The position numbers and the translations under genes are program-made. The notes below the pieces were generated by a model, which ran no database searches, was not told the DNA's origin, and worked only from the letters and a program-made list of their open reading frames with translations. Below, one piece after another: positions 32,326-47,300 of a stretch of 64,000 bases of DNA. The stretch covers positions 5,834,353 to 5,898,352 of the forward strand of contig OX419341.1 of assembly GCA_948470475.1 (NCBI GenBank). Reading direction: 5' to 3'. Numbering within the stretch: the first letter of the stretch is position 1; each line of letters begins with the position of its first letter. The stretch comes from Galaxea fascicularis (taxonomy: Eukaryota; Cnidaria; Anthozoa; Scleractinia; Euphylliidae).

Positions 32326-35300
32326 TGCCCTTTATTCATGTGTTCACAGATGGTCAGTTTGCCAATTGCCTGGCTTTTAATGAAACCCCTGAGTCAAGTA
32401 AGCTCCACATGATTTTGTTCAAGAAACTTTATTCAAATATTCAGTCACTTTAATATTTGTTTTTCTTTGGTATTTATTCTAGACTCTGCAGAATTTCATG
32501 TATACAATGCTTCGAGACAACAATGTTATAGCTGCCAAGAAATCCTTGGATGTGATGGTTGAACTCTACAGGAAAAATATTTGGAATGATGCAAAAACAG
32601 TCAATGTTATTACCACAGCTTGCTTTTCACCTGTAACAAAGGTAATGACAAACATACAACATAGCATTTTGTCGCAGTATGCGTGTATTTTACCCATCTC
32701 ATAATTAAGTGAAGTACGATCGTCCGGGTGAGTGTAGTCCTGAGAAGGACTGTTTGTGGTGATATTGACTGACGTTTCGACAACCTGAGCGGAAGTCATC
32801 ATCAGAGTCAATTGATATGTGTAACGTCAGTAGATGGTATAAGTACTCTGGTCGTTGATGTGATTCACGTCAACGAAGTCGTGATGTTATTGGTCGACTG
32901 TCAGTAAGCCTAGTTGTCATTGGCTGTGAAGACTGTACACAGTGATTGGTGCGTTTCGATCCGTCTTTTGTTAGTCTAATGTGTGTACGTGTATTGTTAG
33001 TAAAATTAGTCGGTCTGTTGTTTGTCTGTTGTAAACAGTGATTGGTGCGTTTCGATCCGTCTTTTGTTAGACTAATGTCTGTACGTGAGTAGTTGTCGGT
33101 CAGTCTGTTGTTTGTCCGTTGTGATGACTTCCGCTCAGGTTGTCGAAACGTCAGTCAATGTCATCACAAACAGTCCTTCTCACCTGGACGATCATACTTC
33201 ACTTAATTATGACATGACTCCTGGGTTCAAACCATTTACGATTTTACCCATCTGTTGGCATAAAATGATGAAAATTCATAAATCTGTAAGTTAAGGTGAA
33301 ACTAGTTGAATGTATAATGCAGATTTTACAGAAAACATAGAGGGTCTTCCTTTTTTCTCAAAACTGTTTTAAGCTTCTGGTTTTCTAATGTCGATAGGGA
33401 GCCAAAAGGGGAGAACAAGGGTGGATTGTTTTTGAAATGAGCAGGAGGGCGTCAGTATGTTTGACTATATTACTTTTTCTGAGCAATTTTTATGGTGTGT
33501 CAGATTCTGGTTGCAGCTCTGACATTTTTTCTCGGAAGAGATGAAGAAGATAAAGAGGACAGTGACAGCGATCAAGAGGTTGGTAACTCCTGCTTTGCAA
33601 TAATTAGTAATACATTGTAAAGTGTGGGCATGTTAACACAGGCTTGCTGGAAAAAAAAGGTAGTTTAAGAATTAGGGTGCATGCTACATGTACAGTACCG
33701 CTCAAAAGTAAGTTACCACCCTCTCGCGAGACGAGAGTCTCGTCTCGCGAGACGAGAATCTTGTCTCTTTACTTCCGATCGTGACAAAGAAAAAAAAATA
33801 AAAAACAGCTTTATCTCCACTTTTGAAATAATTATACCAAGTATGCACAAACACATAGCGGCAAGAAAGTAAATTCTTAACCGAAGTGGCCAGTGTACAT
33901 GTGTGTGTAGGTTTTGATTTTGCTGTTATCAAAAATTTCCCTGCATGTGAATCGTTGCCACTATTTATTCTAAATAAGTTTTGTATAAGTGTAGTGTAAG
34001 TGTAGTTTAAAATCAACGATAAAAAACGAACGACGTTTCGACTTCTCCGAGGTCATTTCCAAGTTCGAGTTAAAAATATCAAAAAGTAGCATACATATAT
34101 TACAGTATTAGAAGAGGATGAGAATGTTACGAATGTTAAGTGTGATAAAGATGAATGACGGAATTAGAGCTTAAAAGAACTGTTTAAACAAATAACTTCG
34201 CGCTTAAAAAAGCCATCTAGACAGATAAGTACTTATACACCTTGTAATCATTATTTTTATTTTTTTATTTACTTATTCTTCATCATCCACAGTGATGGGT
34301 CACCCCCTTTGTGGATTACTACTTTAGATTTAGATTTAGATAGCCTGTCAAAACTCTATTTTATCAGATCGACCAGTCCACAATCAGGCGGATGCTCCAT
34401 GCCCAAGGTGTAAACAAGAAAACCATGAAAAAGAAACAGAAAATTGAGAAAATCATGGCAGCTTTTAAAGTAAGTCTTCCATTAATTTTTGTTTTGAAAA
34501 GACAGTGAAAATTTTTCATGTGGGTCCAACCCCATCCCCTTAAAGCGACGATGGCAAAGGAAATGAGAGCGATACTTAAAAATTTGTTTATCGTGCAAAG
34601 CCAATTGTTCTGATGGTGCAGTTTACATTTTGGCACGTATCGTTGCTGTCATCCACAAAACAACAACTTAAATAGACTACAAAACATCCGTTTTGCGTTG
34701 GTCAAGAATACGAGCACTCATCAAACGAAAGGTCTGGAGCGAGGGTGAAAACATGAGTGAGACTGGGGAGAGACCATCAAGAGCGGTTTTAAGAATCCCA
34801 ACGGAGGTTCGCGCCTAGCATACAAAGAGCGATTTGGAGAAACGACGGCTGTTTTGAAGTCTACAATTTGAAATGACCGTCTTTCTTCCCACCACCTTTC
34901 CATCCTGGTTAATTTGCCCTTGTTCAACAATGTGTACGAGTCTTCCAAACTGCGAAACACATGCAGTAATTCTGAAAGCGGGCTTTGAAATCAATCGGAC
35001 TCCTGGTTTATCGTTAAGATTGAGATGTGAATATAGGATTTTTAGTTGAGTTTATGGCCAAAAAAATTAATGATTTCAATGAATTTGTTATTTTTACTAC
35101 CTATTTATTGCTCACTTGTCTGTTTATAGAAAAAAAACAAGAAACGCAAAAATACTTCTGTTGTCAATTTTTCTGCCCTTCACCTTATCAATGACCCTCA
35201 AGGTAGGGGATCACTTTGCTATTTAGATTGTTTTGCCTCATTCGATTGTGATTTGAGACTGACGGATTTAGACGTGTTGCATTGATCTATCCACAGGTTT

Positions 35301-38300
35301 TAGTGAGAGATTGTTTAAGCAGCTAGAAATGTCAAAGGAACGTTTTGAGGTGAAAGTGATGATGATGGATCTCATATCAAGGCTCGTAGGTGTTCATCAG
35401 GTCAGTGAATTGATGATTTACTTCTTTCGCAAGACACGGCTTGTACAGTTTACAGGAGTTTCAATAAAATTTGAAGTAAACAGCTGGTTAGAGAAAAGTA
35501 ACCGACTTTACTTTAATTTAATACCCCCAAAGAATCTTTCTTTAATTACTTAAATTTAGGGGGAAAAGTAGCCGACTTCTGTAAGCGAAGTAGCCGACAC
35601 TTTTCGTCGGTCGTCGGTGCTTATTGAAAGCACTGAGTTTATCTACGACTAAGACAAATCTGCATCCTCAGAGGACCAAGGGGGTACGACTAAGACAAAT
35701 CTGCATCCTCAGAGGACCCGTGCAGGGTCAGATAGTAGGGACGGGACGAAGAATCCACGGGCAAAATCGGGACTACGAGCGAAATTCGCTCGTTCCCTCG
35801 TTTCATCCCGTTTATCTGTCTCTGGGTCTCTGACGAATGACAAATCTGTTGATTTTGAGCAGTGGATCTCGTTTTTTTTTTGTGGTTGCACTTATTACAA
35901 AAACGTTAGTAGATCTCATACATTTGGTATTATTAGATTTATACTTTTCCTCAACTGTGGATGATAGGTATTCTGAAATGCATGCTGGTATTTAAACTTG
36001 TTCGTGTAATAGGCCGCTATCTTTTGAGTGAGTGCCTCACACCCACCCGCTTGGTACATGCAACTTTTGCCTATCTCCCCTATCTCTTTGTTCATAACTT
36101 CAGGATCATTTTTGACGGTCGTTTTCACGAAACTTTCAGCCCTAAAATACGCTTGCTCTGCCGACATCTTGATGAACATGGTGTAGCACTGATTGGGGTT
36201 TCATTGCCGAGAATTCAGACCGTTGATTTTCGTTTGTTGTTCGTGATAGTGTGGACTCATTTTCAATCCCTCTGCACAATGATATCGCAGTTCGCTGTTT
36301 TTGTAAACCTGGCATCCCGTCACGTTTCTTTCATGTTTTTCTACAGCTCTTCTTGTTCAACTTCTATCCATTTGTTCAAAGATACTTGCAGCCACACCAA
36401 AGAGGTAATCCTTGATTGTTGAATGAATAAAGCCGTCCTTACTCGTGTCTTCAAATGTCTTGCCGTTGCTGAAATCAGTTTTCTTGTTTTTAGAGGTCAC
36501 CAAATTGCTAACATATTTCGCCCAAGCAAGTCACGAACTTGTTCCTCCAGAGGTTTGTAATCTTCTCGCATAATTATAGATTGCCATCAACGTGATCAGG
36601 GCCCGCTTGTTCGAAAGCCGATTAACATAATCCAGGATTACCGTAAACTTTTGTTGCAGTTTTTAACTATTGGATGAAAGTTGTTTTCGCTGCTTTTTGT
36701 TTTTCAGGATTGACTTCCCCTAATCTAAAAATTTGCAGAATATCGGCATTAAACAACGTTTGGGGACAGAGAAATAAGCTCCTTGATTAATTTTTAATCC
36801 TGGATTAGCGTTAATCGGCTTTCGAACAACCGGGCCCAGAGTTTGAATTTGGTTACTTGGGAAATGTTTGTTTGTCTGCATGTTTTGTTGTCGTTTATTG
36901 CTTTTGGTTTAGATTTCTGACTGACAATTATTCCACAGGCGCACGTATAATGGCTTTTGTACCTTGATGGCTAAATTAATCAAAAACATTATCCAATGAT
37001 TATTTTTATGGTAGTTTTCAATGTTAATGTTTATTTTGCTTTTTCAGGTTGTTGAATCTGGTTTGAAAGCGATCGTTAATAATTTTGTAACAGAGAGAAA
37101 CTCCAACGAAGTTATGGCCGTAGGGTATGTTGAATTGAAATCATCAGTATACGTCATGATTAATTTAGATTTAAAGTTAACCCATCGCGAATCGGAACCC
37201 CAAAGTCTATATCGACCAATATGTCAACAAAGCTTTTCGCTTATTACAGTAATCAACAAGAACAAAATGTCCCTAATTTTTGAAATAGGTGGGGATTTAC
37301 AAAAAATATCAGGTGGTTCGAGTTGCTGTAGTGAGGTCAACATGATGGTTTATATCAAAGTAGCCGGGGATATACTTCAAAATACGAGGGGAAAATCCCC
37401 GGCTCCCGGCCCTTGATGACCGCCCTGTTAGAGTTAAAAGACAGTGGGTTAAAGGGGCTTGATTCCTTGTGTTGCCCCCCTCCCCCCCCCCCTCCTCTTC
37501 TTTCTTTGCCCATTTTTATAATCTCCACTACATAAGGTTTTGTTTCGTCGCTGTGACAGTAGGTAGATTTTACCAACTGACGTTGAGTGCTGTTCGTTGG
37601 TTGTAGTCTAAATGCCGTCCGAGAAGTGTGTGCGAGATGCCCGTTGGTCATGACAGATGAGCTGTTGCAAGATCTAGCGCAGTACAAGACGTCTAAAGAT
37701 AAAAGTAAGCTGCTTCTTTACGAGACCTTACGTCCTCGGTATCTGAAGGGATACGGGTCGGATGCATTACAAATGCTTCTCCTCTGTTTCTCTGAGAGGA
37801 AGTGAGATAATACCGAGCAAGAAAGGGGAATACCCTCTCAATCTTCAAGTTCTACCCACAGCCCCCCACCCCAGTGTCTTCTTCCCTCCCCCTCCCCGGG
37901 AGGTGAGGGAGAAACTAGCGTATAAACATCAGAACTTCTTGGTCTTGAATAGGATGTAACATTTCATTGTACTGAAGACATAGTTTGGGATAGTAGGTTT
38001 AGTTGGTAGCTGAAGGATCCTACAATGACATCTAATAGACGGGAAGTTGCTGGAAGCGAGCGAGTCACCAGGGATAGAGTACGAATTTTTCATGTCTATT
38101 GCGCAATACATTTGTGTTGCAAAATTTAAAGGAGCATGTTCTGGTGTAGAGAAGGGGTGTCGGAATTTCGGCGGTGGGAGTACCCTCCCCTCCCTTTGGG
38201 CGTTCAGCCCCTTTCTATTATTCAACTGGGTGAATTAGATATTAATGTACTGTTCTTGCTCCAGGCGTTATGATGGCTGCTCGATCACTTATACAGTTAT

Positions 38301-41300
38301 TTCGTTCCGTAAATCCAACACTTCTGCATAAGAAGGACAGGGTAAGAACGCCTTTCATTCTCATACATGTAAATCAAAATACGTTTGTTTGACGTTGATG
38401 ATATTATTGCTTACATGAATCCTTGATTGCCACCTTTATAGCGTATATGTTGTGGTTTAATTTTATCCTTGATTAAAGTCTTAGTTTCCTTTTTTTTTGG
38501 GTATGGTAATGAATGATAATGAACTTGAAACAAAGGGAAATAAAGTTAAACCAAGCCGGGTAAAATTGAGCCACAACATATACATCATTACCCTTGTTTG
38601 GTTTGGTGTTTTCCGAAACTCGTTTGCTCTTTGCAGGGCAAGCCAACTGAGGAGAGCAAAGACTTCTCAGTCAAACAGTATGGAGAGCTGAAAACAACTG
38701 ACTTTGTTCCTGGAACCGAGGTAAAGAAAACATTATTTTAAGTGTCAAAGCTTTGATGTTATTGATTTGCTTGATATGCCTTTGCAATTATTCATAGTTT
38801 TAACTTTTACAGTTACATTTTTGTGGTATTTGACTCGTTAAAGTAAACGTGCTGTTTTCATCGGTCAGCACTCAGTGGAAGTTGGATTTCTTGGGCACAT
38901 TTTCCAGCGCTTGGAAATGGTGGTGTGTTCTCACGCGCTTGTGTTGTGCACCGTTACCTCTTTTCCCGCGTTTGGCACCGTTGCATGTTTCTTCGCTCAT
39001 TGCACGCGTGACCTGTTTTCCCGCACTTGGAACTAGCTAGTCCGTTTTCCCGCGTTTGCATCGATCACATTTTACTCTTTTCCTTCGCACCTGCCACTTG
39101 TTTCCGGCTGAGGCTGATATCACAAAAGCTCATCCAATAATTTTTCATAACTCCTTCCATAACAGGTGCTCGATGATGACCACGGGGGCGAAAATGAAGT
39201 CGATAAGACAGAACCAGACCAAGGTGATTGTTTCTCGCTAGATTATTGATCTCTGAGTTGAAGTTTCTGCTCAAGCTGCTAGGTTTATTATAATTTAGGG
39301 AGTTCATTTTGCGCCCCGCGCAATCTCTACATACATGTACCAAAGTAGACAGTCTTGTTAATCCTTTAAGCCCTGACATCGAAACACATATTCTCCTGAC
39401 TAGGCTTCTCATATTTGTTAGCTACTAGTTCAGAGAATTTCGTTAAACATCAAGACATTTCATGTTTGATGATCGTTTGCTTTATTCTCATAACCTGTGT
39501 GTTAGCGTAGATGGTGATGCATTAAGGAGAAAGCTAGTAGATGGCTATGGGCTTTATTTACAATAATTTATCGTCATTTTTCTGTAAAAGTGAAGGGTTT
39601 TCTACTTTATTAGATGAATGGGAAAGTGATGACGATGACGAAGAAGAAGGCGAATGGATGGACGTTTATCATTCTTCAGATGAAGCAGAAGAGGTAATAA
39701 GTTTAACGTAGTTTTGAAGATATTCCAAACAAGTTACATAGAAAGTAAAAACCCTACTGATGCGCGCGTCTCGCAAGTGTGTAATGGGGTTGAATATCAT
39801 TATCTGCAGTGACTTTTTCCTTTCAATTCGCCGAAAAATGCCGTCATACTGCCTGGAATAACAAGAACCTGAAAGCTTCGACGCACTTGATTTTCCCTTC
39901 AAATTCAAAAAATGGAGTTTAAATATTTGCTGAGTAAACGTCTTGGATCTTCTCTTATTTAGGATGAAGATGATGACGCCAACGGCAACGATGAGAACGA
40001 AACAGCCGAGGAAGAAGATTTGAAAGCCAAAGCAGCGCGAATAAGCCAAACACGGGTTGGAAAATTGATTCATGCATTGTGATGCCTGTTTAACTTGAAA
40101 GTGGGCGTGTTGTAGAATTTCAATTTCATTGTAATTGTTGAAGTGCAGGTGGAACAAAAGGACAATAGTTATAGATTTAAGCGGGAGGTTTTTATCGAGT
40201 TCTCAGCAACTGCCCATATGTTATGATAGATGTGTAGTTGGATGTGAGAGGATTGTTTTTTTCTGTTTTTGTTCCAGTCTTCAGTGATCCTTTTATGAAC
40301 TCAAATTGGTAATGAGTTCGCTTACCATTCTCGCTGTTCATACGAGCCACAAACGTAGCTAAAATATTTGGACACGTGACAATTTAGGCCCGCGCTCCTC
40401 CCCCCACACCCTTCCCCCGTACGATGTTGACTTCAAGCATGTGATCCTTTCATTCGCTGTCAATATTGTCCTGGGGGAGGGGGTGGTGAGTCAACTTGTG
40501 AAGCATAAGAAAAGACAAGCATTTTGTGGGCACAAATTCACGATGATATTGCAAATGTGTGTTTTGTATATGAACCTTAAGAGAGTGTCATGAGGAATTT
40601 AAGCATTTGCAGATATCCTTGCGCCGACTTCTATCTCTGTCATTTCATCAATGGTCTGTTAATTCCTGGGGAATTTATATGTGACATAACTATAGTTACA
40701 ATAATCGCCCGTCTGTACCAACATGGTTAACTACAAAAGCTTATTACCTCAATCTTATTTAGTTCTAAAATTGATTAGAAAATGTTATTTCAGCTTCTTA
40801 CTGACGACGATTTCAAAAAGATTCGGTTACGTGAAGCAGCTCGTCTAATTGATCCAAAAGCAGACAAGAAGCGAAAAAGAGGCGCCGATAATACAGCTTC
40901 CTCGGAACGGTGAGCTATATTTTTCAAGATACTGCAAGTAGATTAATGCTTGTTTATCCACGAATGTTGGAACATCAGCCTCATAACACCAATTCCACAC
41001 CCATGTCCAATACTCCCGCTCTCATGCAGTCGGGCTCCAAGTGCATGGCATTGTGGGCCTGGCATTGTGTGAAACCGTTCACGATCCCACAAGCAATCCT
41101 TTTGCGTTAATTATTATCGTGTATAAAGGATGTTGTTGTTGTTAAAGTTTGTTTTTAAAGAGAAATTTTAGGAGGGTAGCGAGTGCAATTTGGAGAGGGC
41201 CTCTCGTTTCCTTTCTCCCTTTCTTGTTTGTTTACAAGTTTATTTTAATTGCACGCTGCCAGTTTTGTCAAATGGAGACAATGGATAACAACGTTCAAAC

Positions 41301-44300
41301 TCAAAGTTTAAATGAAAAATCTGTTATTACAGCTCATCCTGCGGCGCACAAGCCTAATATCAGAATGTATATTCTCCACACTGTTCTCCATACATTTTCT
41401 ATGCTAATGATGAGAAGAATTTGTTAAACAATCAAGACCTGTTACTGTTGATCTCTTCCTTTTTTCTCACAACCTTTATGTTTGATTGAGCAGTGTTACT
41501 ATAATGAGAAATTAACAATTGATCACTCTTAGGGGTTAAAGGGTCAAACGAGATGAAACCAATGCTATCTTATAAAACGTGTAATGACTTTGAACGCCAA
41601 AACCGCTGATCGCTGTAATTTTACCTGCTGCGAAACGAAAAACCTTAAATAACACTGACCAGAACCAGGTTTCCTGAGCCCGCGAGAGTGAGCACCCCCA
41701 GTAAACCGCTGGTCAGCAGCCTGGTCCAGATCGTTGTTATCTAAGGCCTTACCTGCGAAACGTGTTGTTTCTGAGGTATCACAAATTGTGGCCGTCACTT
41801 CTTTTTTTTACACAGAGGCGAGTTAATTTCTGTGGGAGACATCGAGAACATCCACAAAAAGAGAAAACACGACAAGGAAGCAAGGCTGGAAACTGTGCTT
41901 GTGAGTAAAATATATAATTTTTTCAGTGCACATTTGACAAAATGCCAAGTCCTGTTTCTTTTAAAGAAGATACCTTGGTTTCCTTCTGCAAGTATCGGGG
42001 CGCACTGTTCATTCTTTTTGGGTTATTTTGATCACGTTTAGTTCAGAGTGATGTTCTTTTTCTTTAGTTTATTTTGTTATTTTGTTTTTCGTTCTTGGAG
42101 TTTATTGGTTGAGTTCGATTACCAACTATTCATCCATCACGGGTTTATTACGAGCCCACGGCAAAATGGCCAGCTCCCAGTTGACCTGTGAACTCAGCTG
42201 GTAGAGCGCTGCTTCAGTATCGCAGAGGTCAGTATCGCAGAGGTCATGGGTTCGACTCCCACACAGACTTCATTATTTTTTTCAAATTCATTTTCACTAC
42301 TGCAGAAGTAGTGTCCATAACTGTGATGATCCTGGTAATGCCTTTAAACAAATACCGGTATTTATTGCAGTCAGTCGTAGAACAATACAATCGCGTAATT
42401 TTCAGTTACTGTACTCAAAAAGTTCCTGTGCGTGTTAAGTTAAGTTTGTTACCGACCACAAATGTATATAGTATATAGTTAACTGGCATCCTGGCATTTT
42501 TAACTATTTTAGGTTACTTCAGGTTGTCAGTTACCCTTATTATATTTATTATATTATTATATTTTTGCTGTTGTTGTAGCTCATGATCACATCACATCAC
42601 ATCAATTTAATTAAGCTCGATAGCGTAAGGAGCGGTTGCCCAATCTTCCGAACCAGAGGCTCATGTATTAAACGTCCGAGCATTCCAGATCGAATTGGAA
42701 TTTAGAAGTGTTGGTTTTTTAGGAGTGGGGAAACCCGAAGTACCCGGAGAAAAACCTCTCGGAGCAGAATAGAGAACGCTGAGTTCGGGAATCGAACCCG
42801 GGCCACATTGGTGGAAGGCGAGTGCTCTCACCACTGCGACATCCCTGCCCCCCATACATCCCATGCATGCACCCCCGCTTCCCCCACCCCCATGCATCTT
42901 CACTGGTGGCTTTGTTACAATGTCTACGATTGGTCATTCATCAGCGTTTTAGGCCGTTTCCAATTGAAGATGCACAAGCAAACCGCCTAGCACCGTTACC
43001 ATTATAGTCGCCCTTTCTGTTTTGAGCTGGTTGAGTGAGCTAAGATTAATACGGTTGTCTCGTGCGCCCTTACAAGCAGCCATGATTTGAGATCTCCCTT
43101 TTACAACAGTGGCTAAGGTGGCGTGATATGTGTGAGAGAATGTCAGCGAACACTCTTGTTAGGTCTGCTTTTTTTTTTATGTCCAACCAGACGCTAGGTA
43201 CTTTATTTAGGGTGGGGGACAAGAAAGGTACTGTGTTCACATGAAGAAAGGACTGCACATAAGTTATCAATTTAGGCCCCAACGTTTTCTTTTGGAATAA
43301 GATAATCAAAGGAAACAAAGAAAGAACGTTTTAAGTTAGCTAAAAGCGAAGGTTTTAATGAAGTGGCCACAAACAGCTATTACTTCAATTGATACGACAG
43401 TAGATAAGTTACTTGTCTGAGCCGTAACTTGGTATGTGCGGCGGACTCTTAGCGTGTGTTGAAGACATTATTTTTGGTTCCTTCACAGTGTGGTGTTTCT
43501 GTCTTTAGTTTCAAGTGTGATTAGTGCGCATTGCTGATCTTTCAATAGGGGATCAAATCTTGCCCTTTTCGCCCCAAAATACTGGGAGAGCTTTAACTTA
43601 GCTAAGTTCCTTGCAACGTAGGGTTCCACTTTGCAAATTATATGCCATATTATCTTCCAAAAACAATTTCTGGGGTGCATCGAGAATTCATATTCGGGCC
43701 TTTTCATATCCAATTAACTGGCTTGCGATCTGACAGTGTATTTTTGTTGCTGGCAAATGGGAGAAAATCCAACCTCCTACCACCTGCCATCGCACGATTT
43801 CTAAGTTTTATTTTTATTTGTGCGAGCCAGTGGTTATTTCGGTTTGCATGGCACCAAGATGGCGCCAATTCGACAAAGGTGGTTTCCATGTAGTCGTCTG
43901 AAAATGCAATAGGATTTGCAGCTTAAAGATATTCTTTGTACGAGCAAAGAAAGCATTGACAATTACCTTTGTGCTTCTTTATTTCACTTTGAATATGAAC
44001 TGCGCGAGTACCTGCACTTTGAGCGCTCGCTCCTTAAAAAGATGCAGACAATCATGTAGTATGAGTTAAAATCAACACCCTCATCCACTATATCTCTGTA
44101 TGCGCAATCATGAAAACTCGTAGCCTCGGGTGGTCTTTGCCCTCTCAAAGCTTAAATAGCATCACGTTCTTAACCGGGGTCGTTCTGACTCTGCAGATTT
44201 TCTCACGACGCGCGCCATCGTTTATTTGGGAAAGTTTAATCTGTTTGCACGTCTCCCAGACACGTCGAATTGTGAATACCTCACTTCGGCCAGGATGATA

Positions 44301-47300
44301 GTTCTTCTGGCCACGATTTCGGCAATTTAGGAAACTGCGACTCGATTACTTGGATTTAGATCAAGGGGCACGCGACAATGGCGCGCGAGAAATGACGCGC
44401 GTGTGTTCATGCGGCTACGCGCGCGTTTGACGCGTGTTGTGCGAGATTGTTTTTCTGCAATAATTGAATCGTGGCGAAACTCGCTTTGATAGGGACAGGA
44501 TCCTAAAGAAAGCGTGGGGATTTCAAGTTGACTTTTTCAAACGTTCTTCCGTTGAAAATCAAGTAACAGGGTTGTTATGTTATCATATAAACAGGAATAC
44601 CTTTTGTTGTGCATTTTGTCTTCCTTGGTTGCTACAACGGATGTCATAAACAAGTGAGTAATGATGCGTGACATTGTGTATTATGTGACAATCCTCGAGC
44701 ATCGCGAGTTTGTTCTGTTCCACGCGGAGCGCGCGCGTAATATGAGGAATCAGCTGAAAAAAGAAAACTTCACAAGTTTTATTCTAAACGTACTTTTATA
44801 AAGCGACGTATTTAGCACTCTTTTCTGACGCCAATTGTTCGGCGTTAATGTGTTAATTTTTAAAATCAAAATAAGGTTGACACACATTGAGAAACAAATG
44901 GATATGTAATTGACCATTTTTAACCGAGAAACATTTCCGTTTACACGCAATGTTATCCAAATAACTTCCGGTTCGCTTGGTTCATTTGCTTGAAAGGTTT
45001 TCCGCCGTATTTGCGTTGTGATTTTCGTCTTAATTACACTTTTTTGCCTCCATGTTTCGAAGCATGCTTTCTTATTTCTTATCGACAATAATGTGAATTA
45101 TGTAGGATAATTCGTAGTCGAGACAGATTACACGGTCCGGAAGACATTCCATGTTTGTATTGCTCGAATAAATTCTGAATTTTTTTAAGCCACGATAAGT
45201 TTTCCTGGCGAGTTGCACTTCCCACGCCTGGATGTACTGAGTACATAACTTTCATTGAAGTCTAAACATTGGAAAAAATCAATGAGAATCAATGAAAGAG
45301 GCGAGGCTTTACTGCGGCTTTCCGGAAATGGTAGTTCACAAATTTATTTAAGCAACAATAGTCCGTGTCGTCGATATATTCAGTTACATTTGTGGAAACT
45401 TGGATTTTGAGAAAGTTATTTTCTAGGATTACTTGCTTGGTTATCCTGAAATGCTAAACAACAGCGAAAGATGTGTTTAAGAAAAAACAATTTTGGCCTT
45501 TTTTCTGTTTTGTTTTGTTTTCTTTTGGTTTACGTCAGTGTTCCAAACTTTGGACTGATTCTCATGTCATGTCAAGGAAGACACACAAGGCTATCCTCAA
45601 TTGCGTGGGGGGCTTTCTATTCCTTTGGCAATAATTCAGAGTCAGAAATAATTGAGTCTGACTTATAACTGGGTACGTTTTAGCGAGTTAAAAGAAAGAA
45701 AGAGTGGAACATTTGCTTTTTAATTCAAGAACACGACAAAAAAAGCACAAGTTGGGACGTCATATCTAAGTGGGTCTGAGAATTCCTTGCATCCTACAGT
45801 AGCTAAGAATGTCAACACTTGACGTGGAAATACCAAGCCTGACAAAAAACTTTGCGATTGACAAATGCATTGAATATGGAAATTCTGAAGAATATTGAAA
45901 TTCCAATATTGAAGTATTTGGCAAGCCATGGCCGGGTCGGAAGAGGAACTTGAATAAAAATGAATGGAACATAAAGTTCTGAGAATTACTGAAAGCTCTA
46001 ACAGCTAAGATATTTTGCCAGCTAGTACGTCATCATGTCTTACGAGAACACACTAGGCAGTTTGTTTTTTGCAAGTTCTTGATTGTACAGTATGTCACTG
46101 TTTTACCAGGTTTATATTATGACAAATTATCCTACGATAATTGTTTTTGTTTTAATAACAATTCGTTTTGCTGGGACATGCTTGTATTCCTGTGGCGTTC
46201 TTGGTGTTGGAAAGTCGGATTTTATTGTGATTAAAAAACTATAATTTTCCATCCGAAAAAATCGCGTCCCTTCAAAGTTAACTGTTCGTGTTGGTTTTGG
46301 ACTGGCAAGTATGTCATTTTACTCCTACGAAATAGGGCCGTGCACTCAGAATTTCCGGAAAGATACAGCAGCTATATAGCTCTAACTTTGGAAGACGAGG
46401 GAGATTCCTTTCCTAAAAATTCTCAGCGATTTACATATTTAGCTGAAACATCCCAACACGTTAAACTCTGTTGGCTCGCGTCAATGTCCCATCTAGATCT
46501 GGATCTCTGTTCTCGGGAAATAATAGAGAGATTAAGCACCACGTTTATGGCAAATGGCAAACAGGTTCGTTTCGTTTGCCGTTCGAACTTGTCGGTATTG
46601 TGCTTTAAGCTTCGTGCATACCCCAAATAGCCTGGATCAACGGCATAAAGAGAGATTTGCTGGCATTTTTCACTGGATTTTCAGTTCTTCCATCAGCTTA
46701 GGACTTACATGAACAGAGTTTTTAACGAATCCTCAGCGCTGTCCTATATCCAACGAAACTCGGCATTCATCTTCAAAATGTTGAGACGGTCTCTGTAATA
46801 GAGATCTTGCGTTTGACTCACATTCATCAATTCATTCACGTACCAAATAGAATGAAACGACGTTATAATCAGTAAAGCATACGATCGCTAATGTATCCGA
46901 CGACGATAGAAAAAATCAGGGGTTATTCACGTTTTTCATTTCGTGATAACCACAACCTCTCCATGTTGAAAACGGCAAACGGCAAACATGAAAATGGCGT
47001 TTGCCGTTTGCCGTTTTCCGTAAACGTGGTGCTATAATAGAGAGATTAAGCATGACGTTACGTCAAACGGCAAACGGCAAAAATGAAACTTTTGCCGTCT
47101 ATCTTCAGCTGTCTGTACAGCAGAGTGAAAATATTTTTATTTGCGGTGAATAGCAGGAGACAGTTGTCTATTTTAGTGTGATTTATTTAAGGATTACAAG
47201 AAAAGAATAAAAAAACCAGAGGTAATCTTTGCCGTTTGCCGTCTGCCGTAAACGTCATGCTTAAACTCTCTAATCTCTCAAAGATGTTAAGTATTTTTAC

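Noticed and set aside
35961..36422. 153-codon + frame
   Set aside because: It includes SDAD1 exon 11 (36347-36404) only by chance, partly in another frame; the rest is intron with no coding signature.
42188..42272. Functional tRNA gene
   Set aside because: The 15-base duplication disrupts the anticodon arm and no proper acceptor stem pairs; it was kept as a SINE piece.
46340..46630. 96-codon + frame in SDAD1 intron 21
   Set aside because: It runs into the GGCAAACGGCAAAC element and shows no domain; there is no splice evidence.
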